DNA of 10,073 nt, taken from contig JAFCBW010000053.1 of NCBI GenBank assembly GCA_017610525.1, positions 1 to 10,073 on the forward strand, read 5' to 3'. Below the pieces are notes generated by a model, which worked only from the letters and a program-made list of their open reading frames with translations, did no database searches and was not told where the DNA came from. Numbering within the stretch: position 1 is the stretch's first letter; each line of letters opens with the position of its first letter. This DNA comes from Candidatus Nanohalarchaeota archaeon. Lineage in GTDB: Archaea > EX4484-52 > B79-G9. Positions 6,508-10,073 of the stretch are shown one piece after another. The position numbers and the translations under genes are program-made.

Positions 6508-6780
6508 CTATTTTAATAGCTCATTATAGAACTCAGAAATATCACCAATCTTTAGTTCCACTAAAGCAGACACAGTCTCAACACTGGTATAACTACAACC
6601 CGGAAATCGTTTTCCAAATTTTTTAAATGATATATACTCAGCCATATTATTCTCACGAAGTATTTCATTCGATAGATACGCTATTCCTCTAACAATACAA
6701 TCACGCCTATGCCTATACAATTTACATGGCCGTTCTTCTGAATAAATCTTATTCACAATCTGAGAAGAAATAGTTCTCAT
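6508..6780 (-). CDS. Small protein of unknown function, 90 aa
   Basis: The 90-residue ORF starts at ATG 6780 with AGGATGAG just upstream and ends at TAA. I do not recognise a family. It is soluble-looking with mixed charge: a basic N-terminal half (KLYRHRRDCIVRG), then alternating helix-like segments (IAYLSNEILRENNMAEYISF, KKFGKRFPG, VETVSALVELKIG). Cys is scarce and no metal motif or membrane segment is seen. Base composition is more AT-rich than in the aro genes on either side. The frame upstream is open apart from one TAG at 6787-6789, so this may be the downstream part of a longer protein (see the 29-codon ORF). It interrupts an otherwise tightly overlapping aromatic cluster, which suggests later insertion. 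Confidence 0.55.
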   Translation of the reverse strand: MRTISSQIVNKIYSEERPCKLYRHRRDCIVRGIAYLSNEILRENNMAEYISFKKFGKRFPGCSYTSVETVSALVELKIGDISEFYNELLK

Positions 6781-6786
6781 CTCATC

Positions 6787-6876
6787 CTAATTCTCGCCCC
6801 AGTAGGACGCAGGGACATCATTATCATAAAATGCCTCAAGCGCACCTAACACTGCTCGCCTACTCTCTTTGAACAT
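6787..6876 (-). CDS. 29-codon small ORF, in frame with the next ORF across a UAG
   Basis: ATG at 6876 follows GGTGG at a good distance (about 5 bases) and a TATA-like box about 40 bases upstream. The product begins MFKESRRAVLGALEAFYDND and ends ASYWGEN before TAG at 6787-6789. Two sense codons (GAT GAG) later comes the ATG of the 90-aa ORF in the same frame. The pair could be two coupled small proteins, one gene broken by a nonsense mutation, or one gene read through UAG. No family is recognised. Confidence 0.4.
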   Translation of the reverse strand: MFKESRRAVLGALEAFYDNDVPASYWGEN

Positions 6877-6914
6877 GCAACCACCAATACGACTTATCAG
6901 TAATAATGGACTAA

Positions 6915-6923
6915 GTTTTTTAA
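6915..6923 (-). promoter_or_regulatory. TATA-like box upstream of the small-ORF pair
   Basis: On the minus strand the block GGTTTAAAAAACTT contains TTTAAAAAA, about 39 bases before the ATG at 6876. A start site 25 bases downstream would give a leader of roughly 15 nt including GGTGG. Position and composition only. Confidence 0.35.
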
Positions 6924-6936
6924 ACCTTGCGCAACT

Positions 6937-6942
6937 AAAAAA
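6937..6942 (-). terminator. Oligo-T tract just after aroE
   Basis: On the minus strand GTTCTTTTTTAG follows the aroE stop by four bases. Archaeal RNA polymerase can terminate at such oligo-T tracts without a hairpin. It would separate pheA-aroD-aroE from aroK-aroC-aminotransferase, consistent with a separate promoter before aroK. Confidence 0.35.
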
Positions 6943-6946
6943 GAAC

Positions 6947-7771
6947 TCACTTACCCAACAATCCAACAACAGCATCCCGCATAACATCTCGCGGCGCCTT
7001 TTTCCCGCAAAACAACTCAAACGACTTAGCGCCCTGCCCAACAAACATCTCAACACCACTTATAGTCACACAGCCAAGACTTCGGGCATCCCTCAAAAAC
7101 CGCGTCTCAATCGGATTATACACAATATCCATAACAACATGACTTTTGCGCAAAAACTTATTCAAAACAGGCGTCGCGCCAACATCAGGCACCATCCCGA
7201 CAGGCGTAGTATTCACAACAACTGAAGCATCCTTCAACCCCTCCATGGTCCCACACTCAGCAACCCCCGGATAAAACCCATTAACAGAAGACACCAACTC
7301 CTCACCGCGAACCAAAGTACGATTAACAACCAGAACATGAGCCCCTTTTTCAGCAACCCCAAAAGCAACAGCGCGGCCAGCCCCCCCCGCCCCAATCACA
7401 GCCACCTTGCAACCCTTAAGCTTAACCTTCGAAATAAGCGCATCAACCGCACCTGAACAATCAGTATTATACCCTCTAAGCACCCCATCATCATTCACAA
7501 CAGTATTCACAGCACCAATCATTCTGGCAACCGCATCCACCTCATCAAGATACCTCAAAACATCAACCTTATAAGGAATAGTGACATTAAACCCCCTGAC
7601 ACCTAAAGCGCGCATACCCCCGATTGCCCCGCCCAAATCCGAAACCTCAAACGCAAGATACACATAATCAAGCCCAAGCCTGGAAAAAGCCGCATTATGC
7701 ATCACTGGCGACATACTATGCCCGATCGGCTTGCCAATAACCCCGACAACCTTAGTCTTAGAATCAATCAT
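6947..7771 (-). CDS. aroE: Shikimate dehydrogenase (NADP+)
   Basis: The enzyme reduces 3-dehydroshikimate to shikimate with NADPH. The 274-residue protein has the shikimate-binding GKPIGHSMSPVMHN (13-26; Ser19 and Ser21), the catalytic lysine in FNVTIPYK (Lys68), Asn89 in GAVNT and the catalytic partner Asp104 in GYNTDCSG. The Rossmann dinucleotide loop is GAGGAG (127-132), followed by the NADP-type NRT (150-152), and the C-terminal helix has EMFVGQGAKSFELF. Its ATG forms an ATGA overlap with the aroD stop (7768-7771), with GAGGT six bases upstream. The GAGGAG loop is encoded partly by a run of eight C on the plus strand (7381-7388), a slippage-prone spot; the frame is intact here. Confident call. 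Confidence 0.96.
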   Translation of the reverse strand: MIDSKTKVVGVIGKPIGHSMSPVMHNAAFSRLGLDYVYLAFEVSDLGGAIGGMRALGVRGFNVTIPYKVDVLRYLDEVDAVARMIGAVNTVVNDDGVLRGYNTDCSGAVDALISKVKLKGCKVAVIGAGGAGRAVAFGVAEKGAHVLVVNRTLVRGEELVSSVNGFYPGVAECGTMEGLKDASVVVNTTPVGMVPDVGATPVLNKFLRKSHVVMDIVYNPIETRFLRDARSLGCVTISGVEMFVGQGAKSFELFCGKKAPRDVMRDAVVGLLGK

Positions 7772-8430
7772 ACCAAAACCTCAAGAATTCCCTTCATGAC
7801 CCCAATATCAACCTGCCCCGGGGCAGACTCCTTCCCGCCTTCAAGCGCAGCAAAAGTAAAAAAACTGCCAAAACGAGTGCAAAGCACCCGGCTAAGCTTC
7901 CCTTTGTCACCCATGCAAAAAGAAACAACATTAACATCCTTCCCTGCTGCCTTCTCAAGAAAATCAAGAATAACCACATTATCACTATACTTCTTCGCCA
8001 TCGTAACAATCTTCACAACATCCGGCCTCTTCAAAACACACGCATCAAGAATAGAAAGAAGATTCTCAACACCCGGCGTCTGGTTAAAATTATGATACGA
8101 GCATATCACCTTCACACCCGCATCCCTAAACACACTAAAATCAACATCAAGCTCAACATCAACATAATCAACCCCAAACCTGCACGCCGTCAAAAGAAGC
8201 CCCACACGCTCCTTCTCAGTACCGGAAAAACAACCCCCGTCAACCTTCCGACGAACTGTAACAATCTTAGAGACACCAACAGCATCCACCATCCTCCTGA
8301 GACCCGCCTCATCAAGCCCGGAAACATAATCAAGCCTAAGCTCAACAACATCAGCACCAGCCTTGCAAGCAGCCCCGATATCCTTCAAAGCCCCATCAAC
8401 AGTCCGGGAAGTAATCGGTATAGCAATCAT
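7768..8430 (-). CDS. aroD: 3-Dehydroquinate dehydratase, type I
   Basis: The enzyme dehydrates 3-dehydroquinate to 3-dehydroshikimate through a Schiff base. The 220-residue barrel is the usual short type I form. Seen are VELRLDY with Glu30 and Arg32, VTVRRK with Arg60, the catalytic pair His113 (CSYHNF) and the Schiff-base lysine Lys140 (VVKIVTMA), SFCMGDKGKLSR (170-181) with Arg181, and the closing loop ESAPGQV (201-207). The start ATG overlaps the pheA stop as ATGA (8427-8430), with a GGGGGGGAG run just upstream as ribosome binding site. Type I dehydroquinase is the usual archaeal form. Confident call. Confidence 0.96.
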   Translation of the reverse strand: MIAIPITSRTVDGALKDIGAACKAGADVVELRLDYVSGLDEAGLRRMVDAVGVSKIVTVRRKVDGGCFSGTEKERVGLLLTACRFGVDYVDVELDVDFSVFRDAGVKVICSYHNFNQTPGVENLLSILDACVLKRPDVVKIVTMAKKYSDNVVILDFLEKAAGKDVNVVSFCMGDKGKLSRVLCTRFGSFFTFAALEGGKESAPGQVDIGVMKGILEVLV

Positions 8431-9191
8431 TCACTCCCCCCCGCAGGATAAGCACCAAGCACCTTCAGAAAAACCACCTTCCTCTTCAACTCATCAATCA
8501 CACCCGAAACAACTTCATCTTGCGGGTGACCGCAAAACTCAACATAAAAAATATACTCACCCATCTTTCTTTTGTTCGGTCGCGACTCAATCTTAGAAAG
8601 ACTGATACCCGCCTTTGCAAACAACCCAAGAATATCACAAAGTATCCCTGCCCTGTCCACACAGTCAAACACAATAAAAGTCCTGTCATCACCGCTCTTC
8701 TCAGCATAACCTTTTCCAAGCACACCAAACAGAGTCACATTCTGCCCCTTGTTGTCCTGCACACCCTCATCAATCACCTTCTTCCCATAAATCTTCGCAG
8801 CAACCCCCGGTACAATCGCACCATCGAAAGACTCCTTCACAAGCGTAGCAGAAGCCGCATTACTATAAGTATGCACAATCTCAGCACCGGAAAAATTCAT
8901 GCGAACATACTCCCTGCACTGCGCATGCGCAAGCGGATGAACATAAAGTCTCTTGATATCCTTCTTCGCATTACCTACGAGATTATGCCGAACATCCAGA
9001 AACACAACCCTATTGACCTTCAGATCAAACTCAAGAAGCGCATCAAGACTCTCCCCGACACTGCCGGACACAGAATTCTCAAGCGGCACAACCGCCGCAT
9101 CGCTCTTGCCCGAAGACAGCGCATCAAACACATCATAAATAGTATTCTCAAACAAAAACTGCGCACCAGGCCCAAGCACACTTATTTTCAT
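8427..9191 (-). CDS. pheA: Prephenate dehydratase with ACT domain, atypical catalytic domain
   Basis: Prephenate dehydratase makes phenylpyruvate from prephenate. From ATG 9191 the protein has 254 residues, shorter than the usual 270-290. Family blocks present: VVPLENSVSGSV (34-45), RHNLVGN (68-74), VHPLAHAQC (84-92), YSNAASATLV (109-118), GAIVPGVAAKIYG (124-136), then a C-terminal ACT domain with AGILCDIL and KIESRPNK (200-207), the phenylalanine-binding ESRP motif. Two anomalies are seen. LGP is followed at once by GAQFLFENTIYDVF, so the conserved GTFS stretch (about 15 residues) is missing. The catalytic TRF triad reads TLF (NVTLF, 151-155). The start is ATG 9191 because AAGGTG (9200-9205) lies 8 bases before it; the GTG at 9200 overlaps that site. 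It is the first gene of the aromatic cluster. Catalysis is uncertain; a regulatory or divergent role is possible. Confidence 0.88.
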   Translation of the reverse strand: MKISVLGPGAQFLFENTIYDVFDALSSGKSDAAVVPLENSVSGSVGESLDALLEFDLKVNRVVFLDVRHNLVGNAKKDIKRLYVHPLAHAQCREYVRMNFSGAEIVHTYSNAASATLVKESFDGAIVPGVAAKIYGKKVIDEGVQDNKGQNVTLFGVLGKGYAEKSGDDRTFIVFDCVDRAGILCDILGLFAKAGISLSKIESRPNKRKMGEYIFYVEFCGHPQDEVVSGVIDELKRKVVFLKVLGAYPAGGSE

Positions 9192-9199
9192 ATACATCA

Positions 9200-9205
9200 C
9201 ACCTT
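9200..9205 (-). promoter_or_regulatory. Ribosome binding site AAGGTG deciding the pheA start
   Basis: AAGGTG on the minus strand is followed by eight bases and ATG 9191, giving the N-terminus MKISVLGP, which fits the family start (MKIxxLGP). The two earlier candidates, GTG 9200 and ATG 9197, overlap or nearly touch this site. Confidence 0.6.
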
Positions 9206-9274
9206 AAATCAACATTTCAAACTCCATCTTATGAAAGGTTCCTTAGTCCTTTACACATACATTCTTTTTATTCA

Positions 9275-9286
9275 AAAAATATATTT
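9275..9286 (-). promoter_or_regulatory. TATA-like box of the pheA-aroD-aroE cluster
   Basis: On the minus strand AAATATATTTTT (9275-9286) lies about 85 bases upstream of the pheA ATG. A start site about 25 bases downstream would leave a leader of roughly 60 nt. The leader contains a weak inverted repeat AAAGG...CCTTT (about 9235-9252). No leader peptide with Phe codons was recognised. The same T-rich run may also serve as terminator for the gene upstream. Confidence 0.4.
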
Positions 9287-9287
9287 A

Positions 9288-9326
9288 CAAATCGCTTTGC
9301 TGTCAGAGAGATTTCGGAGCGATTTG
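9288..9326 (-). terminator. Hairpin spanning the stop codon of the secreted protein gene, followed by T-rich run
   Basis: The arms CAAATCGCT (9318-9326, read on the minus strand) and AGCGATTTG (9288-9296) are perfect 9-bp complements, with a 21-nt loop containing the TGA stop (9303-9305). Immediately downstream on the minus strand is TAAATATATTTTTT. Stem plus T-rich tail fits a terminator. The run also forms the TATA-like box of the next cluster. Confidence 0.55.
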
Positions 9327-10013
9327 CGGACGTAAAAATGTAAAACCTAACAATGAAATTATTAATATAGGAATAATCGACCCAAATTCAGGTATTTCTG
9401 TAGTATCATCTGTACATATCACAACATTATCGTAATCCATATGTACCAATCCATTGTGTCCGTTTCTTGTCACTATACCGAAAGTGTACTCTTCTGCTGG
9501 ATATGTTCCAAATTTAGAGTATGTTTGTATCCATGTATTATAATCACCATTAGGTCTATTAATTTCAACTTTTACACCATCAAATCCTAAAAAGGTTAGT
9601 TTTACATGGTGAGTTCCATATTCATTGCTTCCTTCTGGATGTATTCCATTCAAATACCCTATAAGAGTTGCACTATATGCATCTCCGTTTAACATCATAG
9701 TACTTATTCTATTACCGTATCCACATACATAATCAACATCATATTCTATTGTATCTCCGGGCTTAAAAACCACATTCTTAACAACCAATCCAGTACCTCT
9801 ATCTCCTATGTTTACTTGTGCTGTATGATAAACCCCATCCTCAACATAATGTTCATCTAACATTCCTGCGCCCACATCTGTCGCTATAACTTCATACCAC
9901 TTGTTGCTATCTAATGTTCCAGATGAGAAGTCATCATAAACTCCACATTCTGCATTAACATAGGGTACAATCAATAACATAACCAACACACCAAATATTA
10001 ACCACTTTTCCAT
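9303..10013 (-). CDS. Secreted lectin-like protein with PEF(G)-type archaeosortase C-terminal signal
   Basis: The 236-residue protein has a signal peptide (basic Lys3, hydrophobic stretch about 5-18, likely cleavage after VNA at 21). The mature start ECGVYDDFSSGTLDSNKWYE has the DDFSSGTLDxxKW pattern typical of concanavalin/LamG-like beta-sandwich domains, which here probably fills residues 25-200. Near the C-terminus come a short linker (TDDTTE), IPEFG (207-211), a hydrophobic span (IIPILIISLLGFTFL) and a basic tail (RPQ...PK). This is the layout of PEF-CTERM/PEFG signals cut by archaeosortases to anchor proteins to membrane lipid. The start is ATG 10013, with GGAAGTG seven bases upstream; the TTG at 10019 is too close to it. 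Codon use is T-rich and unlike the aro genes, and the A/C strand bias stops here, which suggests a different history. The ligand is unknown. Confidence 0.8.
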   Translation of the reverse strand: MEKWLIFGVLVMLLIVPYVNAECGVYDDFSSGTLDSNKWYEVIATDVGAGMLDEHYVEDGVYHTAQVNIGDRGTGLVVKNVVFKPGDTIEYDVDYVCGYGNRISTMMLNGDAYSATLIGYLNGIHPEGSNEYGTHHVKLTFLGFDGVKVEINRPNGDYNTWIQTYSKFGTYPAEEYTFGIVTRNGHNGLVHMDYDNVVICTDDTTEIPEFGSIIPILIISLLGFTFLRPQIAPKSL

Positions 10014-10073
10014 ATTCAATCACTTCCTTTCATCAAAAACTCTTCGCGCCCCACATTCCATTCCCACTATCTA
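10014..10073 (-). promoter_or_regulatory. Upstream region of the secreted protein gene (partial)
   Basis: The last 60 bases hold the GGAAGTG ribosome binding site (10021-10027) and an AAGAGTTTTTGATG stretch upstream of it on the minus strand. No clear TATA box can be assigned before the window ends. Confidence 0.35.

Noticed and set aside
6787..7059. 90-codon minus-strand ORF starting inside aroE
   Set aside because: The part before 6947 is an out-of-frame shadow of the aroE 3' end. Only the 29 codons from ATG 6876 with a ribosome binding site were kept.
9198..9200. GTG 9200 as pheA start
   Set aside because: It overlaps the AAGGTG ribosome binding site, and the extra residues MMY do not fit the family N-terminus; ATG 9191 does.
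8520..9335. 271-codon open frame on the plus strand opposite pheA
   Set aside because: It lies antisense to pheA and yields Lys/Arg/Thr/His/Asn-rich low-complexity sequence, an effect of strand composition.
1..10073. CRISPR arrays, tRNA or rRNA genes, full insertion sequences
   Set aside because: No regularly spaced repeats, cloverleaf-like sequence, conserved rRNA stretches or transposase genes were seen on either strand.

Overview
The window looks like a chromosomal segment of an uncultivated archaeon. The signs are AT-rich TATA-like boxes 19-26 bases upstream of starts, GGTG/GAGGTG-type ribosome binding sites, type I dehydroquinase, and a secreted protein with a PEF(G)-type archaeosortase tail. 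The phylum cannot be fixed from the sequence; a DPANN-like or related lineage is only a guess. 

Layout. (1) 1-691, plus strand: the 3' part of a DinD/BRO-N family protein whose start lies off the left edge, followed directly by a stem-loop. (2) 692-993: no gene, but a TATA-like box and ribosome binding site for the next gene. (3) 994-3742, plus strand: pyruvate phosphate dikinase (ppdK). It has an apparent AUA start, two frame-breaking tandem duplications (2 bp and 14 bp) and a G-rich 72-bp in-frame insertion flanked by 8-bp direct repeats. As read, it cannot make one full-length protein. (4) 3696-9191, minus strand: an aromatic amino acid cluster transcribed pheA, aroD, aroE, [two small unknown ORFs], aroK, aroC, aminotransferase. 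Four junctions are 4-nt ATGA overlaps. (5) 9303-10013, minus strand: a secreted, probably surface-anchored protein, followed by a terminator-like hairpin and then the promoter of the aromatic cluster.

How the genes work together. AroD, AroE, AroK and AroC cover dehydroquinate to shikimate to shikimate 3-phosphate, then EPSP to chorismate. PheA and the aminotransferase would take prephenate towards phenylalanine. DAHP/dehydroquinate formation, EPSP synthase and chorismate mutase are not in the window. PPDK would supply PEP, a precursor of this pathway, which gives its convergent position next to the cluster some logic; the 3' ends of ppdK and the aminotransferase gene overlap by 47 bp.

Oddities. 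PheA lacks the GTFS-containing N-terminal stretch and has TLF in place of the TRF motif. Perfect tandem duplications occur inside ppdK and across the aroC start codon. A small AT-rich two-ORF block between aroE and aroK is one reading frame interrupted by UAG. The plus strand is strongly A+C-rich from about 700 to 9230 regardless of gene direction, and the two likely foreign segments break this pattern.
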